A stretch of 64,000 nt of DNA from assembly GCA_017643215.1 (NCBI GenBank), contig JAEPNV010000014.1:62001-126000 (forward strand), given 5' to 3'. The position numbers and the translations under genes are program-made. The notes below the pieces were generated by a model. The model was not told where the DNA came from and did no database searches. It saw nothing but the letters and a program-made list of their open reading frames with translations. Shown piece by piece: positions 51,126 to 59,072 of this stretch. This DNA comes from Roseibium sp. (GTDB taxonomy: Bacteria; Pseudomonadota; Alphaproteobacteria; Rhizobiales; Stappiaceae). Positions within the stretch are counted from its first letter, which is position 1. Each line of letters opens with the position of its first letter.

Positions 51126-52688
51126 TTAGGCTGCCCCCCGTTCGGTCTTGCCGCTGCCCACGATTTTGCGCTGGTAAGCGCGCCAGGTCATCGCCCATTT
51201 GGACGGGTCTTCAAAAACGTCCCCCTTGACCTGGGCGACCGCCTGATTGTGCGGGGCGGTTTTGACCGTCTCCGGGTCCGTTCGCGCCTCTTCCGCGATT
51301 TTCGCGATAACGTCGATCCAAAGATCGATGTCTTCCTTCGACCAGAGCTCGCCGGCTTCCGGGGTGAACGGCTCCGGCACAATCCAGGGCTCGTGGCTCA
51401 TCCACCACGGATCAATGCCGTAATCGGCCATCCGGTTGGCGAAATCGACGGTTCCAATGCCGGTTTCTTCCGCCAGGGGCCCCAGCGACCAGCGCGTCAT
51501 TTCCATCCGGTGGGCTTTGACGTCCGGATTGGAGATCGCCAGCCCCGGGATTTCGGAGAGGCGCTTGTCCATATAGTTGTTGGCGACCACCGAGATATCC
51601 GAGGCGAGCTGAATGCCCTCCGCGCCCATGCCCCGGGCCCAGGCATAAGCCTTCACGACCTGGGGAACATTGCCCCAATACTCGCGGACCTTGCCGGCCG
51701 ACTTCGGACGGTCTTCATCCAGCCGGTAACGGCCACCATCCTTCACCACCACGGGCGTTGGAAGATACGGTGCCAGGTCGTTGGAACAGCCAAAGGCGCC
51801 GACGGCCGGACCGCCGCCCGCCTTTGGCGCGCCGAAGGTCTTGTGCAGCATGAACATGCAGGCGTCGAACCCCAGCTCGCGCGCCGACAGCTTGCCCATC
51901 ACGCCATTAAAGTTGGCGTGATCATAAAAGCAGAGCGCACCGGCCTCCTTCGCCACCCGCACCCATTCCTTGATCTCCGGATTGTAGATGCCCATATCGT
52001 CCGGATTGTTCAGCATGATGAGCGCTGTCTTGTCGCTCACCGCGGCTTTCAACGCATCCAGCGACGGGTAGCCGTTTTCCTCCAGCGGCAGGTTGATCAC
52101 CTTAAAGCCTGCCGCCGCGGCCGTCGCCGGATTGCAAGGATGCGATTGGGCCGACGTCACCATTTCCGTCCGTTGGCCGAGCATGCCCCTGTCCCGCCAA
52201 TAGGCGCGGGCCAGCGCCGTCATGGTGTAGGCGGCATCCGCGCCGCCGCCAGCCTGGAAGATGAATTGATCCATCCCGGACAAGGAGCGCAGAATGCCAT
52301 CGAACTCATGCATGATGCCAAGTACGCCCTGCAGGGTGTCTTCGTGCTGATAGGGATGCACTTCAGATAGTTCAGGACGCAAGGTGGCAAATTCGGACGT
52401 CTTGGAATTGTATTTCATGGTGCAGGTGCCGAAAAGGCTGATGCCCATCATGCCAAGCGTCATCTGGCTCAAATGAAGATAGTGCCGCTGCGCTTCGAAC
52501 TCGGTGATTTCGGGCAGTTTTGGCCGGTCCTTGCGTGCCATGGCGGCTGGAATCAGATCGTCGCCGACGCTGTCGATCACCTCGTTTTCAGGTGCGGGGA
52601 AGATCTGCCCGCGGCCGCCGGGGCGACCCATTTCCATGATGACCGGCTCGTCCCATTTCGCGGCATGGAAATCTGGCACGCGGCTCAT
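51126..52688 (-). CDS. Glycine dehydrogenase (decarboxylating) subunit 2-like, GcvPB-like
   Basis: A 520-aa PLP protein of the GcvPB family: SLFGTCTMKYNSKTSEF, QAGGGADAAYTMTALARAYW and PLP Lys283 in MLHKTFGAPKAGGGPAVG. Several pocket segments differ from those I recall for true GcvP: the HGTNPASA loop reads SHPCNPATA, YDGANLN reads YDHANFN, and PHGGGGPG reads PKAGGGPA. Overlaps gcvPA as ATGA. No gcvT or gcvH gene is nearby. It may be a decarboxylase acting on another amino acid, or may use the host's lipoyl H-protein. Confidence 0.88.
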   Translation of the reverse strand: MSRVPDFHAAKWDEPVIMEMGRPGGRGQIFPAPENEVIDSVGDDLIPAAMARKDRPKLPEITEFEAQRHYLHLSQMTLGMMGISLFGTCTMKYNSKTSEFATLRPELSEVHPYQHEDTLQGVLGIMHEFDGILRSLSGMDQFIFQAGGGADAAYTMTALARAYWRDRGMLGQRTEMVTSAQSHPCNPATAAAAGFKVINLPLEENGYPSLDALKAAVSDKTALIMLNNPDDMGIYNPEIKEWVRVAKEAGALCFYDHANFNGVMGKLSARELGFDACMFMLHKTFGAPKAGGGPAVGAFGCSNDLAPYLPTPVVVKDGGRYRLDEDRPKSAGKVREYWGNVPQVVKAYAWARGMGAEGIQLASDISVVANNYMDKRLSEIPGLAISNPDVKAHRMEMTRWSLGPLAEETGIGTVDFANRMADYGIDPWWMSHEPWIVPEPFTPEAGELWSKEDIDLWIDVIAKIAEEARTDPETVKTAPHNQAVAQVKGDVFEDPSKWAMTWRAYQRKIVGSGKTERGAA

Positions 52689-54106
52689 GACAGCACCTCC
52701 TTCAGGGTGTCGGCCAGGCGCCTGATATCGGCGGCCGAATGCACTTCTGTAACGCAGTAGAGGGCCGATTGCCCAAGCCCCAATCCTTCGCCGGAGATGT
52801 CCTTGCCGCCAAATATGCCGTGGGCCCGCAGGGCATCGTTGATCTCCGCAACCCTCTTGCCGGTGTCATCGAAGTTGACAACGAACTCCTTGAACTGGGT
52901 GTTCGGCCAGACGATACGCACACCTGGAACCTCGCCCAAGAGCTTGCTGGCATACCGCGCCCGCGAAACGATCAGGCGGCCGACTTCGGCAAAACCGTCC
53001 GGACCGAGCAGGCTCATGTACACCGCCCCGGCAATCGCCCAAAGGTACGTGGAGTTGCCGGTCCAGTCATTGCCGTCTTCCCGCATGCCGTAGGAGTTTT
53101 GATGCGGGCAGGCGAGCCCGAAGGCGTGTTGACCGGGCTCGCGCGTTTCGGCGATGGACACCAGGAAGCCGTTATAGCTGCGCACGTAGGTTTCTTCATC
53201 GCGGGAGGCGATAAAGCCGCCGGCGCCGCCACCGCAATGCATATGGACACCCAGCGGCTGCACCGGTCCCGTCACAATATCGGCGCCATAGTCTCCAGGC
53301 GCGGTCATCACGCCAAGACTGATCGGGTCGACACCCACAATGGTTTCGGCGCCCGCGGCGCGGGCCCGTTTGGCAATATCCGCAGCATCTGTTTCAATTG
53401 TGCCGAGATAGGCCGGGTTTTCGAGGTAGACCGCGGCGACATCCGGCCCGAGTTTGGCGTTGAGGTCGTTGAGGTCCAGCCGTCCCGACGTCGGGTCCGC
53501 GGCGACCAGAACCACCTCAATGGCGCTGTCCATCTCCTGCGGCTGGCAGTAGGTGCGGATCACCGAAAGGCGTTCCGGATCAGAAAACTGCGGGACCAGG
53601 ACTTTCCTTCGGCCGGTGATCTTGGCCGCCATGCGGATGGCATGGCCGCTCGCACAGCCCCAGGAATAAACGGGCAGTTGAACCACATCGAGGTTCAAAA
53701 GCGCGCCAAGCTGAGACGAGAACTCAAACCAGGTCTGGTTGCGGCCATGGTCCGACTGATAGCTGCCCCAAACGTTGGTCGCGAACTCCGTGCGGCCGAC
53801 GATTTCGTCGACGATCGCCGGCACATGATGTTGCCAGACGCCGGCGCCGAGGAAACTGAGATTGTCTTCGCAGTTTTCGTTTTTCTTCAGCCGGGTCACC
53901 AGATCGCGTTTCAGCTCCATCTCGCTGGTCAGCGCGGGCGGGAGGGTGAGGGGGGTCTTGCGGCGGTGATCCGCCGGGATCTGCTCAAACAGCGCCTCGA
54001 CGGACGACACGCCGATATAATCAAGCATGTCATCGATCACACCCGGCGCCGAAAGCGCCATCCAGGGGTGCGACCGCGGCGAGGCCAGCCTCGATTCAGT
54101 GGACAT
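52685..54106 (-). CDS. Glycine dehydrogenase (decarboxylating) subunit 1-like, GcvPA-like
   Basis: A 473-aa GcvPA-family protein: HPWMALSAPGVIDDMLDYIG, LSFLGAGVWQHHVPAIVDEI, TWFEFSSQLGALLNLDVVQLP, IVGVDPISLGVMTAPGDYGADIV (two segments) and GGGAGGFIASRDEETYVR. Fold type I without the PLP lysine, which is in subunit 2. Start ATG 54106. Operator array D lies 44-77 bp upstream, putting this pair in the IclR regulon. Confidence 0.88.
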   Translation of the reverse strand: MSTESRLASPRSHPWMALSAPGVIDDMLDYIGVSSVEALFEQIPADHRRKTPLTLPPALTSEMELKRDLVTRLKKNENCEDNLSFLGAGVWQHHVPAIVDEIVGRTEFATNVWGSYQSDHGRNQTWFEFSSQLGALLNLDVVQLPVYSWGCASGHAIRMAAKITGRRKVLVPQFSDPERLSVIRTYCQPQEMDSAIEVVLVAADPTSGRLDLNDLNAKLGPDVAAVYLENPAYLGTIETDAADIAKRARAAGAETIVGVDPISLGVMTAPGDYGADIVTGPVQPLGVHMHCGGGAGGFIASRDEETYVRSYNGFLVSIAETREPGQHAFGLACPHQNSYGMREDGNDWTGNSTYLWAIAGAVYMSLLGPDGFAEVGRLIVSRARYASKLLGEVPGVRIVWPNTQFKEFVVNFDDTGKRVAEINDALRAHGIFGGKDISGEGLGLGQSALYCVTEVHSAADIRRLADTLKEVLS

Positions 54107-54149
54107 ACGTCACTCCTCAGATCATGCGCGGATGCCGGAAACAGCGGCA

Positions 54150-54183
54150 TGCGTAAAAGTGCACAAAAGTTCACATAACGCAC
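54150..54183. promoter_or_regulatory. IclR operator D upstream of gcvPA-like gene
   Basis: GTTCACATAACGCAC (54169-54183) is a full match and identical to the one at 45300; the identity extends to 17 bases with AA following in both. A poor copy, TGCGTAAAAGTGCAC (54150-54164), is at -19 bp. It is the only strong regulatory sequence in the 107-bp gap between the NAD-kinase-like and gcvPA-like genes, suggesting a separate promoter. Confidence 0.64.
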
Positions 54184-54213
54184 AACCGAAATCAAGCCAG
54201 TTCTCGGGCGGTT

Positions 54214-55326
54214 TCAACCGGCAGATAGCCGCATCATCGTCGCGCGGCCCGGGGCTGTGCGCACCCTCACGAAGCCCTCTAGCTTGGCGTCCAGGCCGGG
54301 ATCACCGCTGTCCACCCACAAACGCGGTTGAGCAAGACCCAGGAGCTTGTCTTCGGCCGCCAGAACAATGAGACCCTCGCGGCCTGCCTTCGCCAGTACT
54401 TTCGGGCTGATTTGCTGATTGCCGCGGCCGATCAAAAAACCCTGCTGGCCGGTGACGCCGAGCACGACGCGGATCGGTCTGTCTCCAGCTAGTCGCTCAA
54501 GTTCCGCCGCGCCGATGTCCCCTGCGAGCAGATTGCCGCCGAGCATGGCATCGATCCCGAGCACGGTTGGCGTGTGGCCGGCAGCGTGCATTACTGCGCC
54601 GGCACTGGTGCCCGGACCGATCACGTAAAGCGTTTCAGGGTCCATCTCGGCAACGAGTTCGGCGGCAGCGCCCTCCAACAACGCGCTCCAGTTCCGGCGC
54701 GGTCCGCCTTTGGAGGCCTGCATGCGGCCGCGGGCGATGGGGACACGCGCATGCCCGTAAAGCTCCGGGGCAATGTGACCTTCGCGCAAGGCGGCCTCAT
54801 CGATGTCCATGACTTCGGCATCGTTGGTCCAGGTGATGCGATCCGGGGCATCAAGGATATCTGCCAGCAAGGCACCGGCCGCCTCCGGCGAGACCGCAAA
54901 AACACCGGAGTGCATTTTTACACCGCACGGAATACCAAGGATCGGCTGGCTTGTCGCGATGGCCGCACAGACATCGCGCGCGGTCCCGTCTCCGCCGGCA
55001 AAAAGGATCAGATCAAGGTCCGCCATGGCTTCGACGGCCAGCCGAGTGTCGCGGGCGGTTTGCGTGTCGGTGTCGGGATCGCGGAGGGTGACAGCCAGGT
55101 TTAGTCCCTCGATCCATTCAGCACCAAGCCGTCCCGGTGCGGCGAACAGGTGCGCGCCCGGCAAACGCTCTGCAAGCCGCGCCAAGGCACGCCGCGTGCG
55201 GGGGCCAGCGTCAGGTTCGGCCCCACGCGCCAGCGCCGCCGCGACGGTTCCCGGCCCGTCGGTGCCTTTCAGTCCGACCCGGCCGCCCAAACCGGCAATG
55301 GGATTTACGATAAGTCCAATCCGCAC
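54214..55326 (-). CDS. ATP-NAD kinase family protein (AcoX-like)
   Basis: A 370-aa protein with the NAD-kinase-type start MRIGLIVNPIAGLGGRVGLKG and the phosphate-binding GGDGTARDV motif near residue 111, then PILGIPCGVKMHSGVFA and GPGTSAGAVMHAAG. These belong to the AcoX-type branch, whose substrate is often unclear. The start is GTG 55326. A weak site-like 15-mer (TCGAACATAACGACC, 55348-55362) is upstream, but it does not match the consensus. In the same direction as the gcvPA/PB pair. Confidence 0.85.
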   Translation of the reverse strand: MRIGLIVNPIAGLGGRVGLKGTDGPGTVAAALARGAEPDAGPRTRRALARLAERLPGAHLFAAPGRLGAEWIEGLNLAVTLRDPDTDTQTARDTRLAVEAMADLDLILFAGGDGTARDVCAAIATSQPILGIPCGVKMHSGVFAVSPEAAGALLADILDAPDRITWTNDAEVMDIDEAALREGHIAPELYGHARVPIARGRMQASKGGPRRNWSALLEGAAAELVAEMDPETLYVIGPGTSAGAVMHAAGHTPTVLGIDAMLGGNLLAGDIGAAELERLAGDRPIRVVLGVTGQQGFLIGRGNQQISPKVLAKAGREGLIVLAAEDKLLGLAQPRLWVDSGDPGLDAKLEGFVRVRTAPGRATMMRLSAG

Positions 55327-55410
55327 TGTTCTGCACCGCTTAGATCATCGAACATAACGACCACAGCTCAAAACGTCGGGCGTTTCCGGCGCCGCGTTCC
55401 GACAAGCAAC

Positions 55411-56103
55411 CTAAACCGGATCCGGGGCAAAAATCTGCGGATACATGTGCCGCATGGCTTCCTCATCGAACTCCTGCTTGAAGGTGTGTTGCGTCGGCAA
55501 GGCTTTAGCGCGCTGCGCAGCGGGCCGGGCGTCGATGTCGCGCATCAAACGATCAAGGTTGGGGTACTTTTCCATGATGGTGTCATCGGCGAGCATGTAG
55601 GTGAGCCGGTCACCCCAGCCCCAGACCGCCATGTCCAAAATCGTATAGGCATCGCCCATCATGTAGCGCCCCTTGGACAGCCGGTCATCGATGATCTGCC
55701 AGTGCCGGCGCGCTTCAAAGTCATAGCGCTTCACGGCATAGGGAATGTGTTCGGGCGCGAACTTCCGAAAGTGCACGGCCTGGCCGGAATAGGGCCCGAC
55801 TCCTGACGCGATGAACATGAGCCAGGAAAGCAGACTGCCACGGGCGCCTGGTGCGCCGGGCGGCAGGAACCGGCCGGTCTTTTCCGCCAGATAGAGCAGG
55901 ATCGCGTTGCTGTCGAACACCGGGACATCGCCGTCAATGATGGCGGGAACCTTCGCATTCGGGTTGATTTGCTTGAAGGTGTCGGTGTGCTGCTGGCCGC
56001 GTTTGGAATCAATCGGGACCGGCTCGTAAGCAATCCCGCTTTCTTCCAAGAACAGGGCGACCTTCATCGGATTTGGTGCGGCATTGTAGAAGAATTTGAT
56101 CAT
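55411..56103 (-). CDS. Glutathione S-transferase family protein, YghU/YfcG-like
   Basis: A 230-aa GST: thioredoxin-fold N-terminus (FFYNAAPNPMKVALFLEESG), cis-Pro in NPNAKVPAIIDGDVPVFDSNAILLYLAEKTG (two segments) and a helical C-terminal domain (YTILDMAVWGWGDRL). This matches the nu-class/YfcG-type branch, which has disulfide-reductase or thiol-transfer activity. ATG 56103, 16 bp from operator array F. Confidence 0.9.
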   Translation of the reverse strand: MIKFFYNAAPNPMKVALFLEESGIAYEPVPIDSKRGQQHTDTFKQINPNAKVPAIIDGDVPVFDSNAILLYLAEKTGRFLPPGAPGARGSLLSWLMFIASGVGPYSGQAVHFRKFAPEHIPYAVKRYDFEARRHWQIIDDRLSKGRYMMGDAYTILDMAVWGWGDRLTYMLADDTIMEKYPNLDRLMRDIDARPAAQRAKALPTQHTFKQEFDEEAMRHMYPQIFAPDPV

Positions 56104-56118
56104 TCTTGCCCCTCAGGC

Positions 56119-56171
56119 GTTCGATATCGTAACAATTGTGCGCCAATTGAACACGAGTGCGCCCGGCGGGC
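56119..56171. promoter_or_regulatory. IclR operator array F (three 15-mers, 19-bp period)
   Basis: GTTCGATATCGTAAC (56119-56133), GTGCGCCAATTGAAC (56138-56152, the full match) and GTGCGCCCGGCGGGC (56157-56171, half match) follow each other at exact 19-bp steps. For the leftward GST gene, TTCAAT (56151-56146) and GATATC (56128-56123) are 17 bp apart and could be the -35 and -10. The rightward neighbour is the deacetylase gene. Confidence 0.66.
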
Positions 56172-56210
56172 AAGCCGCCCGCGTACCCGGCACCGAAATG
56201 AGGGCGGCAA

Positions 56211-57110
56211 ATGGACAGCGGGATCAACCATCTAAGGCCCTGGGAGACCGAGGAAGCCGTTTGGCGCCGTTTGGTCAACCGCGTGCGCGCGGGCCGCGAA
56301 CTGGCCCCGGCGTCCTGGCCGAACGGTGCCCAATGCGCGATGGCCCTGTCGTTTGACTGCGACCATGAGACGTTTGAACTGGGAATGGGAAAGTCCGCCA
56401 TTGGGCGCCTTGGTTGGGGTGAGTTCGGGCGCCGCCGCGGCGTGCCGCGAATCCTTGCCGTTTTGGCCCGTCATGACGTTAAAGCCAGTTTTTTTGTACC
56501 TGCGGTTTCGGCATTGATTGATCCCGGCGCATTGGAGCCGATCATCGGTGATGGCCACGAAATCGGCGTTCATGGCTGGATCCACGAGAACACCAGCCTG
56601 CTGGACCAGGACACGGAGCGCGAACTGCTCTTGCGATCCCGGGACACGCTCGAGCGGCTGACCGGCACACCGCCCATCGGGCACCGCGCCGCCCATTGGG
56701 ACCTCAGCGAGAACACGATCGCATTGGTCGCCGAAGCCGGGTTTTCCTACGACAGCAGCATGATGGCCGATGACGGCTGTTATGAGCTGTTGAGTGACGG
56801 AAATCCGACCGGGCTGGTGGAAATCCCGGTCGATTGGGTCAGGGACGATGCGGTCTACCTTCTGTTCAACCGGGACCCGGCCACCCGGCCCTGGACGCCA
56901 CCGGCCGACGTGTTCGACATCTTCAAGCGCGAGTTCGACATGGCCTTCGAGGAAGGCGGTGTCTGCCAGCTCGTTTTCCACCCATTTGTTATCGGCTACC
57001 GGTCGCGCATTTGGATCCTCGACCACCTGATCGAACACGCGAAAACCCGCGGCAATGTGTGGTTTGCCACCCATGCCGAGCTGGCAGATTGGGTCCGGGC
57101 CAACGGATAG
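56211..57110 (+). CDS. Polysaccharide deacetylase family protein (NodB-like, PuuE-like)
   Basis: A 299-aa cytoplasmic NodB-homology protein. The metal Asp pair is in LSFDCDHETF (near residues 49-51), the His pair in GHEIGVHGWIHENTSL, followed by IGHRAAHWDLSENT and FSYDSSMMADDG. No signal peptide, so a cytoplasmic amidase/deacetylase is more likely than a cell-wall enzyme. Start ATG 56211 after GAGGGCGGCAA. Divergent from the GST over array F. Confidence 0.88.
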   Translation: MDSGINHLRPWETEEAVWRRLVNRVRAGRELAPASWPNGAQCAMALSFDCDHETFELGMGKSAIGRLGWGEFGRRRGVPRILAVLARHDVKASFFVPAVSALIDPGALEPIIGDGHEIGVHGWIHENTSLLDQDTERELLLRSRDTLERLTGTPPIGHRAAHWDLSENTIALVAEAGFSYDSSMMADDGCYELLSDGNPTGLVEIPVDWVRDDAVYLLFNRDPATRPWTPPADVFDIFKREFDMAFEEGGVCQLVFHPFVIGYRSRIWILDHLIEHAKTRGNVWFATHAELADWVRANG

Positions 57111-57134
57111 CTGGCGGGAGGTCGCCTCAATATT

Positions 57135-57168
57135 GTGCGCATCACGAACAAAAATTTATCTTGCGCAC
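57135..57168. promoter_or_regulatory. IclR operator array E upstream of the TRAP operon
   Basis: GTGCGCATCACGAAC (57135-57149) is a full match to GTKCR-N5-YGMAC. ATTTATCTTGCGCAC (57154-57168), conserved on its right arm, is exactly 19 bp on. Together they lie 75-108 bp upstream of the dctQ-like start, just after the deacetylase stop. Confidence 0.62.
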
Positions 57169-57242
57169 TTTTTAAAAGTACCCCATCATTCCGTAGTTGT
57201 ACGCAGGTTGACCTCTGCGGCGGTTCGGGTCGGGAGGCTTGC

Positions 57243-57770
57243 GTGCGATTTTTCGTGACGACTATGGATCGGGTGAATAGCCTTGCCTCGGTCCTGGTTG
57301 CCGCCTTGTTGGCGGCCGTTGCCGTCGCCGTCATGGGGCAGGTGACCGTTCGGTTTATTCTGACGGCTTTCGGCATCAATATTTCGGCGCCCTGGACCGA
57401 AGAGGTCGCCCGTTACACGCTGATCTGGATGGTGTTTTTGGGCGCGGCCATCGGTGTGCGCCATGCCCGCATGATCGCCCTTGAGTTTGGTGTGCGCAAG
57501 CTCCCGCCGGGCATCGGCGTGCCGATCCGCTACGCCGTCATGATCATGAGCATCGCGTTTTTCGGCCTGCTGTTTTGGGTCGGCCTGGATTTTCTGGAGC
57601 TCGGGCGGTCAGAGCGCAGCCCCGTTCTCGGCATCACCCGGGACTATGTCTATTGGGCGATGCCGGTCGGCATGGTGCTCATGATCCTGAACTCATTCGC
57701 CTTGATCGCCGAAACAGTCCTGGAAGGCCGCGATATCCGCTTCGTCTCCGATTTTGCGCCGGAGGACTGA
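57243..57770 (+). CDS. TRAP transporter small permease, DctQ-like
   Basis: A 175-aa protein with four hydrophobic segments and the signature ISAPWTEEVARYTLIWMVFLGAAIG. The GTG at 57243 has a well-placed GGGAGG (57232-57237), which makes it a better start than the ATG at 57264. Order here is dctQ-dctM-dctP, unlike the dctP-first order at 15-16 kb. Controlled by array E, so it may import a second form of the island's substrate. Confidence 0.9.
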   Translation: MRFFVTTMDRVNSLASVLVAALLAAVAVAVMGQVTVRFILTAFGINISAPWTEEVARYTLIWMVFLGAAIGVRHARMIALEFGVRKLPPGIGVPIRYAVMIMSIAFFGLLFWVGLDFLELGRSERSPVLGITRDYVYWAMPVGMVLMILNSFALIAETVLEGRDIRFVSDFAPED

Positions 57771-57775
57771 TTAGC

Positions 57776-59044
57776 GTGGTTCTGCTGGTCGTCGTCCTCC
57801 TTGTGCTGTTCATTGCGAGCGTTCCGATTGCGATGGCCCTCGGCATGGCCGCGATCCCGACCTTGGTGGATCGCGGCATTCCATTCATCGCCATCCCGCA
57901 AGTCATCTTCGAGGCCCTCGACAGTTTCGCGCTGATGGCGCTCCCGCTCTACATCCTGGCCGGGCGCCTGATGCAGCATGGCGGCATTGCCGGGCGTCTT
58001 GTCGAATTCGCGATGGCCCTGGTGAGCTGGGTCCGGGGCGGGCTCGCGGCGGCCGTCGTCATGACGTCGATGCTGTTTGCGACCATCTCCGGATCGTCTG
58101 CCGCGACGGCCGCGGCCATTGGCTCCATGCTCATTCCGGAAATGGAAAAGCAGAAATACCCGCGCCCGTTCAGCGCGGCGGTGACGGCCTCATCCGGCGA
58201 ACTCGGTGTGATCATCCCGCCATCGGTGGCGATGGTGATCTACGGGGTCATCACCGGTGTTTCGATCACGGATCTGTTTATCGCGGGTTTCCTGCCGGGC
58301 CTGATGATCGCGGCTTCGCTGATGGCGACCGCGATCCTGATCGCCTGGATCAAAGGCTATGGCGAACTCGAACCGTTTCACGCCGGGCAATGGGCGCGTG
58401 ACGTCGGACGCGCCTTCTGGCGGGCGTCGCTGTCGCTTGTCATGCCGGTGATCATTCTGGGCGGCATTTTTGGCGGCATTTTTACCGCGACCGAAGCGGC
58501 GGTCGTGGCGGTCTTTTATGCGCTGTTCCTGGCCCTCGTGATCTACCGCGAGATTGCCGTACGCGACTTGCCCCGCATCTTTGCAAGCGCGGCCATCACC
58601 TCGTCGGTCGTCATGATTATCGTTGCATTTGCGGCCATGTTCGCCTTCGCGCTCCACTTGCTCCGTGCGCCGCAGCAGCTCGGCATGCTGCTCACCACCA
58701 TCACTGAAGATCCAATCCTCTTCTTGTTGCTCGTGAACCTCTTCCTGTTGGTCGTGGGCATGTTCATGGAAACCTTCGCGGCGATCGTCATTCTGGGATC
58801 GATCCTGTCCCCGATCGCCGTCAGCTACGGCATCGATCCGGTGCATTTCGGACTGATCATGATCGTCAATCTGGCGGTCGGCATGGTGACGCCGCCCGTC
58901 GGGGTCAATCTGTTCATCGCCTGTGGGATAGCGCGCATCAGCATGGAGCAACTGATGCGTCCGCTGGCGATCTTCCTAGGTGTGCTCATCATCAACCTGC
59001 TGATCATCACCTACGTTCCAGGCATCTCGCTTGCCTTGCTCTAG
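57776..59044 (+). CDS. TRAP transporter large permease, DctM-like
   Basis: A 422-aa multi-pass protein: VPIAMALGMAAIPTLVDRG, FATISGSSAATAAAIGSMLIP, GGIFGGIFTATEAAVVAVFYA and NLAVGMVTPPVGVNLFIACGIA. The start is GTG 57776, ten bases after GGAGG. A longer frame upstream lies in dctQ and is not used. Forms the ion-coupled importer with DctQ and DctP on either side. Confidence 0.92.
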   Translation: MVLLVVVLLVLFIASVPIAMALGMAAIPTLVDRGIPFIAIPQVIFEALDSFALMALPLYILAGRLMQHGGIAGRLVEFAMALVSWVRGGLAAAVVMTSMLFATISGSSAATAAAIGSMLIPEMEKQKYPRPFSAAVTASSGELGVIIPPSVAMVIYGVITGVSITDLFIAGFLPGLMIAASLMATAILIAWIKGYGELEPFHAGQWARDVGRAFWRASLSLVMPVIILGGIFGGIFTATEAAVVAVFYALFLALVIYREIAVRDLPRIFASAAITSSVVMIIVAFAAMFAFALHLLRAPQQLGMLLTTITEDPILFLLLVNLFLLVVGMFMETFAAIVILGSILSPIAVSYGIDPVHFGLIMIVNLAVGMVTPPVGVNLFIACGIARISMEQLMRPLAIFLGVLIINLLIITYVPGISLALL

Positions 59045-59072
59045 TGCTTTACCAACAGGGAGAACAGACCGC

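Noticed and set aside
55348-55362. TCGAACATAACGACC upstream of the NAD-kinase-like gene as a seventh IclR site
   Set aside because: Only the central CATAACG agrees; both outer arms fail and there is no partner unit at 19 bp.
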